From CAWJPW01 sp963844845 (GTDB taxonomy: Bacteria; Acidobacteriota; Thermoanaerobaculia; Thermoanaerobaculales; Sulfomarinibacteraceae), in contig CAWJPW010000008.1 in assembly GCA_963844845.1 (NCBI GenBank), forward strand, positions 744,001 to 808,000: a stretch of DNA of 64,000 nt. Direction: 5' to 3'. Position 1 is the first letter of the stretch; every line of letters starts with the position of its first letter. This document shows, piece after piece, positions 44,663-53,599 of this stretch. The position numbers were made by a program, and so were the translations under genes. The notes beneath the pieces were generated by a model. That model was not told the origin of the DNA and searched no databases. It saw only the letters and a program-made list of their open reading frames with translations.

Positions 44663-45946
44663 GTGGCGGGCCCAGCGCTTTGGCTCTACCGCGTCCTCGT
44701 GCACCTCGCCCTGCCGCTGGCGGCGCCGGTGCTGTGGCTCAAGGACCGCGCCAGCGGCAAGAGCCGGCCGCCCCTGGCCGCACGTCTCGGTCGCGACCTC
44801 CCCAGCGTCGCCCCCGGAGGCCTCCTCGTGCACGCGGTCTCGGTGGGAGAGGTGGAGGTCGCGCGGCGCTTGGTGCGCGAGCTGCGTGGCCGCGCGCCGG
44901 GACTGCCCCTCACGGTCACTATTACCACCGCCACCGGCCTCGCCTTGGCGCGCCGTACTCTCGCCGGGCTGGCCACCGTCCACCCGTCGCCGCTCGACCT
45001 CCCAGGCGCGGTGCGCCGGGTGCTCGCGGCGGTGCGCCCCCGTGCCGTGGTCCTGGTGGAGACCGAGCTGTGGCCCGAGCTGCTGCACCAGTGCGCTCGT
45101 GGCGGCATTCCGGTGGCGGTGGTGAACGGACGTCTCTCCGATCGCTCCTATCGCGGCTACCGTCGGTTCCGTGCCCTCGTGCGACCCCTGCTCGCCCCCA
45201 TCGACTTGGTGCTGGCCCGCACCGAGGCCGACGCAGCCCGGTTCGTCGCCCTCGGCGTGCCGGTCGAGCGGGTCCGTGCGGCTGGGAATCTCAAGTACGA
45301 CATCGAGCCATCAGCCGAACCGCTGCCCTGGCGGGAGACCGTGGAGAAGTGGGCCGGGTCGCGTCCTGTGCTGGTGGCCGGCTCCACCATGGAGGGCGAG
45401 GAGACGCTCCTGTTGGAAGCCGTGGAGCGCCTGCCCGGCTCCTGGTCACGCCTCTTCCTGGTCCTTGCCCCCCGCCACCCGGAGCGCTTCGACGTGGTGG
45501 CGGAGTTGCTCGATGCCCGGGGTGTGGCGCTGGTGCGCCGGAGCGCCCTGCCCGACGCCCCCGGTCCCGCGCCTGACGTGCTGCTGCTGGACACCATCGG
45601 GGAGCTGGGGCGGGCCTATGCCGGCGCCCGCGCCGCCTTCCTGGGCGGCTCACTGGTGCCCACCGGAGGTCACAACCCGCTCGAGCCTGCCGCCTGGGGA
45701 GTACCGGTGCTCACCGGCCCGCACGTCCACAACTTTCGCAAGGTCTACGCGGAGCTCGCCGCGGTCGGTGGGTCGCTCGAGGTCGTCGACGCGGCCGCCA
45801 TGGCGCTTGCCCTGGACGGCTGGCTCGCCGACCCGGCGGCGGCCGCCGCCGCTGGGCGTGCCGCCCAGGCGGTGGTCGAGCGCAGCCGGGGGGCGGCAGC
45901 TCGTGCCGCTGCTGCCATCCTGCGCCTCGCCGGGGTGGTCTCGTGA
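44663..45946 (+). CDS. waaA: 3-deoxy-D-manno-octulosonic acid transferase
   Basis: Adds Kdo to lipid A precursor at the inner face of the inner membrane. 427 residues: N-terminal hydrophobic anchor (LVHLALPLAAPVLWL), HAVSVGEVEVARRLVREL, TITTATGLALARR, the diagnostic VLVETELWPELL, NGRLSDRSYRGYRRF, GSTMEGEE, and donor-binding FLGGSLVPTGGHNPLEPAAWG. GTG 44663 is the start. Its end overlaps lpxK by four bases; lpxK and an acyltransferase gene follow, forming a lipid A operon. Confidence 0.94.
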   Translation: MAGPALWLYRVLVHLALPLAAPVLWLKDRASGKSRPPLAARLGRDLPSVAPGGLLVHAVSVGEVEVARRLVRELRGRAPGLPLTVTITTATGLALARRTLAGLATVHPSPLDLPGAVRRVLAAVRPRAVVLVETELWPELLHQCARGGIPVAVVNGRLSDRSYRGYRRFRALVRPLLAPIDLVLARTEADAARFVALGVPVERVRAAGNLKYDIEPSAEPLPWRETVEKWAGSRPVLVAGSTMEGEETLLLEAVERLPGSWSRLFLVLAPRHPERFDVVAELLDARGVALVRRSALPDAPGPAPDVLLLDTIGELGRAYAGARAAFLGGSLVPTGGHNPLEPAAWGVPVLTGPHVHNFRKVYAELAAVGGSLEVVDAAAMALALDGWLADPAAAAAAGRAAQAVVERSRGAAARAAAAILRLAGVVS

Positions 45947-46959
45947 GCGCGGCCGCGCTGCTGGGACCCCTGACACCGCTCTGGGGCGCGGCGCTGCGGC
46001 TCCGGGCGGCTGCCTACCGCCACGGCGTGCTGCACCGGCACCGTCTGCCGGTGCCGGTGATCTCGGTGGGCAACCTCACTTTCGGCGGCACGGGCAAGAC
46101 GCCGACGGTGATTGCGCTGGTGCGCGACCTCGTGCGCCGGGGTCGTCACCCCGGCGTCCTCACCCGTGGTTACCGCGGCCGCGGCCCTCACCCCCTCCTC
46201 CTGCTCGGTCCCGAGCCGGGGGTGGACCCCGCCGCCGCCGGCGACGAGCCGCTGGAGCTGGCGGATCGCCTGCCGGGAGTACCGGTCGTGGTGGACCCCG
46301 ACCGCGTGCGGGGCGCCGGGGTGGCGCTGGCGCACGGCGCCGACCTGCTCGTTCTGGACGACGGATTTCAGCATCTCCGGGTGACCCGTGACCTGGACCT
46401 GGTGCTCCTGGACGCCGGCGATCCCTGGGGCGGCGGGAGCCTTCCCCCACGGGGGCGTCTTCGCGAGCCGATGACGGCGATCGCGCGGGCCACTGCGGTG
46501 CTGGTGAGCAAGCTCCCGGAAGCGGCCGCGCCGGTTCTCGACGACCTCCGGCGTCAGGTGGTGGCGTTGGACCCGGCCCTGCCTGTGCTCGGTGCGCGGC
46601 TCGTCCCCACGCGAGTGCACACCCCGGCTGGTCCGCGACTACCCGACGTGCTGCGCGGCCGGCGAGTCCTGGCCGGCGCCGCCCTGGGCCGGCCCGAGGG
46701 TTTCGCCGAAGTGCTTCGCGGAGCCGGTGCCGAGCTGGTGGCGACCCGCTGGTCCCCCGACCACCACCCCTGGTCCGCGGCCGAGGTGGCCGCGCTTGCG
46801 GCCGAAGCCGAGGCCTTGGGCGCCGAGCTGGTGATGACCGCCAAGGACGCGGTCAAGCTGCCTGTCGGCCACGGCGCCTGGGTTGTGGAGGTGGAGATGG
46901 TGCCGCTAGAGGGCACCTGGGAAGCTCTGTGGGCGACGGCGCCGCGGGTGCTGTCTTGA
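45943..46959 (+). CDS. lpxK: Tetraacyldisaccharide 4'-kinase
   Basis: Phosphorylates the 4' position of the lipid A disaccharide. 338 residues: VPVISVGNLTFGGTGKTPTV (P-loop), GVLTRGYRGRG, GDEPLELADRL, VLDDGFQHLRVTRDLDLVLLDA, PRGRLREPMTAIARA and VMTAKDAVKLP near the C-terminus. Normal length. GTG 45943 overlaps waaA; its stop overlaps a TTG (TTGA) that probably starts the acyltransferase. Confidence 0.95.
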   Translation: MSAAALLGPLTPLWGAALRLRAAAYRHGVLHRHRLPVPVISVGNLTFGGTGKTPTVIALVRDLVRRGRHPGVLTRGYRGRGPHPLLLLGPEPGVDPAAAGDEPLELADRLPGVPVVVDPDRVRGAGVALAHGADLLVLDDGFQHLRVTRDLDLVLLDAGDPWGGGSLPPRGRLREPMTAIARATAVLVSKLPEAAAPVLDDLRRQVVALDPALPVLGARLVPTRVHTPAGPRLPDVLRGRRVLAGAALGRPEGFAEVLRGAGAELVATRWSPDHHPWSAAEVAALAAEAEALGAELVMTAKDAVKLPVGHGAWVVEVEMVPLEGTWEALWATAPRVLS

Positions 46960-47864
46960 GCCGGCAGCGCTCGGTCTTGCGCAACCGCGTCGAGTATGCG
47001 GCTTACCTCGCCGCCCGGGGCATGGCGCGCCGGTGCGGTCGGCGTCCTCTAGCCTGGACGGGCGCCCGTCTGGGCGACCTCTACCTCGCCACGGGCCGGC
47101 GCCGTCGGGAGATCCTGCGCTTCAACCTGGCCCTCGCCTTCCCCGAGGCGAGCCCCACCCAGCGGCGGCGTCTGGCGCGGGCGGTGCCGCGTCACTTCGG
47201 GCGTGTGACCCTCGATGCCCTGCGCCTGCAGCGTCTCGACCCGGACGCGTTCATGGCCGAGGTCACCGTGGTCGGGCGAGGCCACCTCGAGGCTGCCTTG
47301 GCGCTCGGGCGCGGAGTGTTCCTTCTGTCGGCTCATATCGGCTCATGGGAGGTTGCGGCCCTGGCCGCCGGATTGCTCGTGCCCGGGGGCTTCGCGGTGG
47401 TCAACCGTCCGCTTGACAACCCGCTCCTCGAGGCCGAGCTGGATCGCCTCCGCTCGCTCTTCGGCAACCGCGCCCTGGGCAAGGAGAACATCACGCGCGG
47501 GATGTTGCGCCAGCTCAAGGCCGGCGGCGCCGTGGGAATCCTCATCGACCAGCGCACGCAGCAGCACGAAGGGGTCGAGGTGCCGTTCTTCGGCCGCCCG
47601 GCCTGGACCCACCCGGCGCTGGCCCGCCTCGCGCTGCGTACCGGGGCCCCGGTGGTGCCCATCTGGGGACTGTGGGACTCCCCAGGGCAGTACACCGTCC
47701 GCTTCGACCCTGCGCTGGTGGTCGACGAGCTACCTCCCGGAGAACGCGAGGAAGTGGCACTTACCGCCCGTTTCACGGCCCTCATCGAGGGCGTCATCCG
47801 CGAGCGTCCTGCGCAGTGGCTGTGGTACCACGATCGCTGGCGGGAGCTGCGGTTGAGCGGGTAG
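46956..47864 (+). CDS. Lysophospholipid/lipid A acyltransferase, LpxL/HtrB family
   Basis: 302 residues. HX4E catalytic motif HIGSWE in FLLSAHIGSWEVAALAAG, FAVVNRPLDNPLLEAELDRLR, IDQRTQQHEGVEVPFFGRP, and C-terminal RPAQWLWYHDRW, all typical of late acyltransferases for lipid A. Substrate chain length cannot be told. The start is uncertain: TTG 46956 overlaps the lpxK stop; GTG 46929 would add nine residues. Third gene of the waaA-lpxK-acyltransferase set. Confidence 0.88.
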   Translation: MSRQRSVLRNRVEYAAYLAARGMARRCGRRPLAWTGARLGDLYLATGRRRREILRFNLALAFPEASPTQRRRLARAVPRHFGRVTLDALRLQRLDPDAFMAEVTVVGRGHLEAALALGRGVFLLSAHIGSWEVAALAAGLLVPGGFAVVNRPLDNPLLEAELDRLRSLFGNRALGKENITRGMLRQLKAGGAVGILIDQRTQQHEGVEVPFFGRPAWTHPALARLALRTGAPVVPIWGLWDSPGQYTVRFDPALVVDELPPGEREEVALTARFTALIEGVIRERPAQWLWYHDRWRELRLSG

Positions 47865-47880
47865 GCGGGTGACCCGAGAG

Positions 47881-47913
47881 CCGACCCCCGCCGATGCCGG
47901 GGCGGAGGGTCGG
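47881..47913 (+). terminator. Hairpin after the lipid A operon
   Basis: CCGACCCCCGCC (47881-47892) pairs with GGCGGAGGGTCGG (47901-47913) with one bulge. No T-tract. The rest of the gap up to 48159 shows only a possible promoter TTGCGC (48097)-18 bp-CATATT (48121). Confidence 0.5.
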
Positions 47914-48159
47914 AGAACGGGAAGCGCCCCCAGCCTGTCCCGGCCGACCGCGGTGGGTCGAGTCTCGATTTGAGGCGACGGTCGACGCGCCTCCTTCGTG
48001 GGTCGATGCGGGCTCGATGAAGGCGTTGCCCGTTTGGGCGCCGCTGATCTTCACGCGCCGGGGGGCCGTCACCGCGATCGATGATGGCCGCATCTCTTGC
48101 GCGGTCGCAGGGGGAGGCGCCATATTGCTCGCATCGGTCAGCTCGAGAGGAGGCGCACC

Positions 48160-48783
48160 ATGTCCGGGGTCCTGCAGCAGATCCATCTGGTGCCGTGTGA
48201 GGCGACCATCCTCAGCTTTGCAGACGTGAGCTTCGAGCTGCGTTCGCAGGGCCAGGGGATCCGCATCGCCGGTGACGGTGCGGACTTCGCAGAGGTTCAC
48301 CCCGAGAACCACTCGGTACCGTCGGAGTCCAGCGTGGCCGACGGCATCATCTCCGCGGGCAGCCGGCACGGGGCCATCCCGTACGAGCGCTACTTTCTGG
48401 TGGACTGGGAGGACCACGTGGCCCACCCACAGGTGACCTTCACGGTGCCTCCGGCGCGGGTGATCCGGCGATTTGCCGAGCACGGCGCCCTCGAGCTGGG
48501 TCTCGAGGATGTCACCCGCTACCGTGTGACCTACGACGACGGGGTCGAAGCAGTCATCGACAGGGTCGGGCCGGCGAGCTACCGTATCGTCTTCTCCACC
48601 GGGCTCACAGGCGCCTTCTGGAAGGACGCGGACGGCTCCTACACCATGCGCTTCCGCGGTGACCGCCTGGGGCCCAGCGAGGAGGCGAGCCGCTCGCAGT
48701 CGAAGTTCATCGTGTCGCGCTGCAAGTACTCGGGCAATCTCCTGCTACTGCTCCAGGAGCCGGCCTCGGTAGCGCTGGAGTGA
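48160..48783 (+). CDS. Hypothetical protein
   Basis: 207 residues, not recognised. No signal peptide, membrane helix or metal motif; the sequence is beta-rich and mildly acidic with VDWEDHVAHPQVTFTVPPARVIRRF and TMRFRGDRLGPSEEASRSQSKF, suggesting a soluble cytoplasmic protein. The start ATG 48160 has GAGAGGAGG ten bases upstream; a longer reading frame starts at 48097 but lacks such a site. It stands alone between the lipid A operon and a glycosyltransferase. Codon use is like the neighbours, so it is probably a real gene. Confidence 0.65.
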   Translation: MSGVLQQIHLVPCEATILSFADVSFELRSQGQGIRIAGDGADFAEVHPENHSVPSESSVADGIISAGSRHGAIPYERYFLVDWEDHVAHPQVTFTVPPARVIRRFAEHGALELGLEDVTRYRVTYDDGVEAVIDRVGPASYRIVFSTGLTGAFWKDADGSYTMRFRGDRLGPSEEASRSQSKFIVSRCKYSGNLLLLLQEPASVALE

Positions 48784-48883
48784 CGGCGCTCCGAGGCGTG
48801 TCGGTTGGCGCATAATCTCCGTGCGCCCGGTGCCGGGAGCGAAGGAGGAGCACAGGCGCCGGCAGCGCTCGGCTCCGGCCGTG

Positions 48884-50041
48884 ATGAACGGACTGTCATT
48901 CTCCCGTAAGGCGGTGTTCAGCCTCGTGATCCAGAGTCGTCCAGTGAGCGAGCCGAGGGAGGACGGGTTCGGCGTGCTGCACCTCACTTCCGAACGGGGG
49001 TGGCGGGGTGGGGAGCGCCAGGTCCTCCTACTCATGCGCGAGCTGCACCGGCTCGGCATCGCCCAGGCGCTGGCGGCACCCGCGGGTTCGCCGCTGGCGG
49101 AGTTCGCGGCGGGCGCGGGCTTCCGGCTCACGCCCCTGCATCCCACCGCCACCCTGCACCCCGTGAACCTCCTGCGCCTGCTGCGCGCCCTCCCGGGCAG
49201 CGGCCCGCCGATCCTGCACGCGCACACCTCGCCGGCCCTCACTCTCGCGTCGGCGGTTCGCCGCCTGCGGCCGGTCAGCGCCGTGCTCTACACGCGACGA
49301 ACCGCGTTCCTCGTACGCCCGTCGCGCAAGTACCATACCGCCGCAGAGATCTACGTGGCGGTCTCGGAAGCCGCCGAGCGGCGTCTGCGCGACGCCGGCA
49401 CCCCCGACCAGCGGATCCGCCGCATCCCGGACGCAGTGGACCTGAACCACGTCAGGGTGTCCGGTCGACCCCCCTCTCGTGCCTCAGCGGCCTCGCGGTC
49501 CCCCACCGTCGTCACCGTCGGGCACCTCAGCCCCGAGAAGGGACATCGGGTCCTCGTCGAAGGCTGGCCGACGGTGCTCGCCCGGGTCCCCGGGGCGCGG
49601 CTGTGGATCGCCGGCGCCGGCCCCGAACGGGGCGAGCTCGAGACGCTCGTGCAGCGCCTCAGCCTCGCGGCTTCGGTGCGGCTCCTCGGCTTCTGCGAGG
49701 ACGTGGGCGATCTCCTGGCGGGGGCCGACGTCTTCGTGATGCCCTCGCTAGAGGAGGGGCTCGGCACCGCCGTCCTCGAGGCCATGGCGATGGGACTGCC
49801 GGTGGTCGCGAGCCGGACCGGCGGACTGCCCGAGGTGGTGGGCGACGGCATCACCGGCGTGCTCGTCCCTCCGGGTGAGCCGCTCCCACTCGCCGACGCG
49901 GTCGTCCGGCTCCTGCAGGACCGTGAGGCGTCGGCACGGATGGGCGCGGCAGGCCGTCGCCGCGCCGCCGCCCAGTTCTCCGCCGAGGGCATGGCCACCG
50001 GCTACCTGGGCCTCTACAGAGAGCTCGTGCACGCGGGATGA
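48884..50041 (+). CDS. Glycosyltransferase, GT4-like
   Basis: 385 residues, GT-B fold. N-terminal segment VLHLTSERGWRGGERQVLLL, ILHAHTSPALTLAS; C-terminal donor-binding domain with TVVTVGHLSPEKGHRVLVEGW, LWIAGAGPERGELE, VRLLGFCEDVGDLLAGADVFVMPSLEEGLGTAVLEAMAMGLPVVAS (split across 265-310). Sugar and acceptor are unknown; envelope polysaccharide is likely given the LPS genes upstream. The start is uncertain: ATG 48884 is used, but the frame is open from 48821. CATAAT at 48811 may be a -10 box. asnB follows after 177 bp. Confidence 0.85.
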   Translation: MNGLSFSRKAVFSLVIQSRPVSEPREDGFGVLHLTSERGWRGGERQVLLLMRELHRLGIAQALAAPAGSPLAEFAAGAGFRLTPLHPTATLHPVNLLRLLRALPGSGPPILHAHTSPALTLASAVRRLRPVSAVLYTRRTAFLVRPSRKYHTAAEIYVAVSEAAERRLRDAGTPDQRIRRIPDAVDLNHVRVSGRPPSRASAASRSPTVVTVGHLSPEKGHRVLVEGWPTVLARVPGARLWIAGAGPERGELETLVQRLSLAASVRLLGFCEDVGDLLAGADVFVMPSLEEGLGTAVLEAMAMGLPVVASRTGGLPEVVGDGITGVLVPPGEPLPLADAVVRLLQDREASARMGAAGRRRAAAQFSAEGMATGYLGLYRELVHAG

Positions 50042-50218
50042 CCGGAGCCGACCGGCTCCGCACAGCGAACCCTGAACGACGGTATCCTGGGTCGGCCAGG
50101 GGTTGCCTGCCGGCCGCCGTGACCACGCTCGCTGCGGGACACGGTTCTCGGCCGGTCGCGGCCATCGGCGCGACGTGACTGGAACGCAGCGAACAGCGGC
50201 GCGAACGGAGACCCGAGG

Positions 50219-52366
50219 ATGTGCGGAATTGCTGGCTGGGCGGACGTGCGGGGTCGGGTCGAGCTCGACACGATCGTGAGGATGTGCGAGCGGATCCGAC
50301 ACCGCGGCCCCGACGGTCACGGTGTGTGGGTCAACTCCGAGGCGACCGTGGGGCTCGGGCACCGCCGTCTGGCGATCATCGATCTCAGTGCGGCGGCGGC
50401 GCAGCCGATGACCAGCGAGCGCGGCGACATCCACCTGGTGTTCAATGGCGAGATCTACAACTTCCGGGAGCTGCGCCGCGAGCTCGAGGCCGCCGGGCAC
50501 GCCTTCGCGAGCCAGACAGACTCCGAGGTCATCATCCACGGCTACGAGGAGTGGGGAGCAGAGCGTCTTCTCGAATGTCTGCGCGGGATGTTCGCGTTCG
50601 CGTTGTGGGACTCCGGGCGCGGGCAGCTCCACCTGGCCCGGGACCGCATCGGGATCAAACCTTTGTACTACGCGGAGCTGCCGGGCGGCGGGGTCGCCTT
50701 TGCGTCGGAGGCCAAGGCACTCCTCGCCCACCCGCAGCTCTCGGCCGCCATCGACGACGACGGTCTCCGCGCCTACCTCGCGTACGGCTACGTCGCGCAC
50801 GAGCGCTCGATCTTCCGTGGCGTGCGGAAGCTGCGCCCGGGTCACACGCTCTGCTGGGAGCAGGGGCGGATCGCGGAGCGGCGCTGGTGGGAGCTCCGTT
50901 ACGAGCCGCGGGCGCGCGGCGGCAGCCGCTCCGATCTGGTGCAGTCCCTCGGTGAACTCCTGCGCGAGCAGGTGGCGGCACACATGGTCGCCGACGTCCG
51001 CGTGGGCACGTTCCTGTCCGGCGGGGTTGACTCCTCCACGGTCACCGCCTTGGCTAGCACCGGCGCCGGCAGCACCCTCTCCACCTTCTGCGTGGGCTTC
51101 GACTCCGGCGGTGAAGACGACGTGCACTACTCGGGGCTCGTCGCCGCGGCGCTCGGCACCGAGCATCATATCCTCGAGCTCGGTGGCGACGAGGCCAGGC
51201 GCCTGCTGCCCTCGCTGGCGGCGGTCATGGACGAGCCGCTGTACGACCCGTCCACGCTGGCGACGCTGGTCCTCTCTGGCTTCGCCCGACAGCGGGTCAA
51301 GGTGGCGCTGTCGGGCACCGGAGGCGACGAGGTCTTCGCGGGCTATGGATGGTTCGCGTCGCAGGTCGCCTACGCGCGCCAGCGGGCGGCCCTGGGCCCC
51401 CTGTGGGCGCCCCTGGCTGCGCTCGCCAACCCCATGGTCGACCTGCTGCGGCGTCTGCCCTTCGGAATGCGCGCCCCCGGCGCCCGCAAGCTGGTGGGCT
51501 GGTCCCAGCCCGAGAGGTCGTTCCTGGTGCGCGGCTTCTTCGACTCCTGGGAGCAGCGCCGCCTCCTCGGAGACGGCGTCGACGCGGCAGTCCCGGAGGG
51601 CGAGCACCTGTGGCTGCACCAGCGCACCTGGCGCCCCGACTGGCCCCTGATGCCGGCCGTCCTCAACCACGATCTGTGCAGCTTCCTGCCCGACAACTGC
51701 CTCGTCCTCCTCGATCGGACCTCGATGGCCCACGGACTCGAGGCGCGGGTCCCTCTGCTCGACCACGGTCTCGTGGAGGAGGTCTTCCGTCTTCCCTGGC
51801 AGGAGCTCTCGTCGGGCGACGGCGACAAGCGCCTGCTCAAGGAGATCGCGGCGCCGGTGGTACCGGAGGCGGTGCTCACCCGGGCCAAGTCGGGCTTCTC
51901 GCCACCCTTCAAGGTCTGGCTGCGCGAGGGCGGCATGGCGGCCGTGGGGCGGGAGCTTCAGACCGGAGCCTTGGCCGAGGACGGCATCATCGACCCGCGC
52001 TTCGTCGAGCTGCTGGTGCGTCGCCGGGCCCTGCGCAGGTGGAACAAGCTCTGGCTGCTCATCGTCCTGGAGTGGTGGTACCGCCGCTGGATCCGCGGTG
52101 AGCCCATGTCCTCCGCGTCGGTGCCTGAGCCCGCACCGCCAGGGCTGTCGGCTACCCCGCCTCCCGGCGTACCAAAGGGTGGGTCAGGCAGTGGGGACCG
52201 CCGCGGGCGCGGGAGATCTCATGGCTGGAGAGCAGCAGGCAGGTACGGCCGGATGTCTCCAGGTCAACCTCCCGGCGGCCCAGCAGCACGTCCTCAGCCT
52301 CGACCACGTCGAAGCCGTGCTGCGCGAGCTCCTCGGCGGTGCGCACGTTGCGGTCGTAGAGGGTGA
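50219..52366 (+). CDS. asnB: Asparagine synthase (glutamine-hydrolysing), with antisense-overlapping tail
   Basis: 715 residues. Class II glutaminase domain with nucleophile Cys2 (MCGIAGWADV), RHRGPDGHGVW, GLGHRRLAIIDLS, VFNGEIYNFRELR; synthetase domain with FLSGGVDSSTVTALAS PP-loop, ALSGTGGDEVFAGYGW, RTSMAHGLEARVPLLDH, and TRAKSGFSPPFKVWL. Family similarity ends near WWYRRWI (about residue 628). The last 85 or so residues are Pro/Gly/Arg-rich and residues from about 645 run antisense to the 3' end of the arginine deiminase gene (52152-52366). May serve amidation in envelope glycan synthesis, given the GT4 neighbour. Confidence 0.9.
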   Translation: MCGIAGWADVRGRVELDTIVRMCERIRHRGPDGHGVWVNSEATVGLGHRRLAIIDLSAAAAQPMTSERGDIHLVFNGEIYNFRELRRELEAAGHAFASQTDSEVIIHGYEEWGAERLLECLRGMFAFALWDSGRGQLHLARDRIGIKPLYYAELPGGGVAFASEAKALLAHPQLSAAIDDDGLRAYLAYGYVAHERSIFRGVRKLRPGHTLCWEQGRIAERRWWELRYEPRARGGSRSDLVQSLGELLREQVAAHMVADVRVGTFLSGGVDSSTVTALASTGAGSTLSTFCVGFDSGGEDDVHYSGLVAAALGTEHHILELGGDEARRLLPSLAAVMDEPLYDPSTLATLVLSGFARQRVKVALSGTGGDEVFAGYGWFASQVAYARQRAALGPLWAPLAALANPMVDLLRRLPFGMRAPGARKLVGWSQPERSFLVRGFFDSWEQRRLLGDGVDAAVPEGEHLWLHQRTWRPDWPLMPAVLNHDLCSFLPDNCLVLLDRTSMAHGLEARVPLLDHGLVEEVFRLPWQELSSGDGDKRLLKEIAAPVVPEAVLTRAKSGFSPPFKVWLREGGMAAVGRELQTGALAEDGIIDPRFVELLVRRRALRRWNKLWLLIVLEWWYRRWIRGEPMSSASVPEPAPPGLSATPPPGVPKGGSGSGDRRGRGRSHGWRAAGRYGRMSPGQPPGGPAARPQPRPRRSRAARAPRRCARCGRRG

Positions 52367-53423
52367 TGACCCCCGGAGCCAGGGCGAGGGCGTTGGCGCC
52401 GTCGGTCCATTGCTCCCGCTGCTGAGCCACCGGGTCTTCACCGCCGCAGGAGAGAGGCTCCAGCGCGAGGCCGCGGCGGGCCAGGGCCGGCAGAACGGCC
52501 CCGGCGGCGCTGGCGGCCGGGTGGGTGGCGTGCAGATCGAGCTCGTACACCGTTGCCGCGTCGGCGCCGCGGCCGCTGATCACCGGCGGGTAGACCAGCG
52601 CGGCGTCGCGGTCCACCGGTGTGAAGACCGTATCCAGGTGCATGTAGGCGCGGCGGTGAGGAAGGTGCACTACCTCGAGCCAGCGCGGGCCGCCCTCGCG
52701 CCGGGCGAGCGAGCGGACGAGGAGCTCCACGGCGACCTGGTTGGTGCGCTCCGAGAGACCTACCGCCACCACCTCGGGTGAGAGCACCAGGACGTCGCCG
52801 CCCTCCAGGCGAGGCCGGTGCAGCCCCAGGAAGAGCGGTTGCGAGGCGTCGGGCTCGAGGGGGTCGATGAGGGCGCCTTCGCCCGCCAGCTCGGGGTGGA
52901 AGCGGAAGAGCACTCGGGCCAACAGTGCCTCGCGCCAGCGCGCCGTGGTGGCCATGGCCGCGAACACAACGCCGTCGCCGAGGACGATCTGCGGGTCGCG
53001 CTGGAAGCACCAGTTGGCGAGCGGAGCGATTGTGAAGAGGGCCTCCACTCCACTGCCGGCCTCGGCGCCGGGCTGGCGCCGGCCGGTGACCAGGGCGGCC
53101 GCCAACTCCACGGCCGTCGCCTCGGCCAGAAGCTCCTGCACCGCGGGGGTGAGGTCGGCACCCATCACCCGGGCCAGCCAGCTGCGGGCGGCTTCGCTCG
53201 CGAGCGCAGCGCCGAGCAACTCCTGCGCCTCGAGCACCTCGACCCCCAGCAGCTGCATGAGGCGGCGGAAGCGGCGGTGCTCCTCGCGCGCCCGCTCGCC
53301 GAAGAGAATGTCGTCGAAGAGGAGCTCCTCCATCATTGCCGGCACCATGAGGTCCACCTCGGGCCCCGGCTCGTGGACCAGCACGCGCTCCAGCCTTCCC
53401 ACCTCGGATGTCACACGCAGCAT
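52152..53423 (-). CDS. arcA: Arginine deiminase
   Basis: Hydrolyses arginine to citrulline and ammonia. 423 residues: N-terminal SEVGRLERVLVHEPGPEVD, APLANWCFQRDPQIVLGDG, the catalytic HLDTVFTPVDRDAALVYPP, CGGEDPVAQQREQWTDGANALALAPG, and catalytic Cys412 in ARGGPHCLTHPLV. All expected catalytic residues seem present. ATG 53423 is chosen: GAGGGAG lies upstream and family N-termini begin here. Carbamate kinase (arcC) is 7.5 kb away. The 3' end overlaps the asnB frame by 215 bp in convergent orientation. Confidence 0.93.
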   Translation of the reverse strand: MLRVTSEVGRLERVLVHEPGPEVDLMVPAMMEELLFDDILFGERAREEHRRFRRLMQLLGVEVLEAQELLGAALASEAARSWLARVMGADLTPAVQELLAEATAVELAAALVTGRRQPGAEAGSGVEALFTIAPLANWCFQRDPQIVLGDGVVFAAMATTARWREALLARVLFRFHPELAGEGALIDPLEPDASQPLFLGLHRPRLEGGDVLVLSPEVVAVGLSERTNQVAVELLVRSLARREGGPRWLEVVHLPHRRAYMHLDTVFTPVDRDAALVYPPVISGRGADAATVYELDLHATHPAASAAGAVLPALARRGLALEPLSCGGEDPVAQQREQWTDGANALALAPGVITLYDRNVRTAEELAQHGFDVVEAEDVLLGRREVDLETSGRTCLLLSSHEISRARGGPHCLTHPLVRREAG

Positions 53424-53451
53424 GCTGCATACTCCCTCGTCGGACCGAAGC

Positions 53452-53543
53452 AGGTGATGAGGTGATGCGGGCCGCCGCCAACCCTGTGTGTGCGGTGGAT
53501 GGGAGGGGGGCTTGATCACCTCATCATCTCGTCACCTCATGAC
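53452..53543 (+). repeat. Inverted low-complexity arms of TCATCACC units
   Basis: Left arm AGGTGATGAGGTGATG (about 53453-53468) and right arm ATCACCTCATCATCTCGTCACC (about 53515-53536) are roughly inverted around about 45 bp. They lie in the divergent gap between arcA and purB. The same octamer runs occur at 41230-41253 and 61252-61276. Confidence 0.75.
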
Positions 53544-53574
53544 CCGGCTCACCGTCCCCGTCTGTGCGGCCGAG

Positions 53575-53580
53575 TATACT
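53575..53580 (+). promoter_or_regulatory. Probable -10 box of purB
   Basis: TATACT 20 bp before the GTG start and 11 bp before its GGAGG, implying a very short leader. No good -35 hexamer was seen. Confidence 0.45.
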
Positions 53581-53599
53581 GTGGCGCGACGGAGGCACC

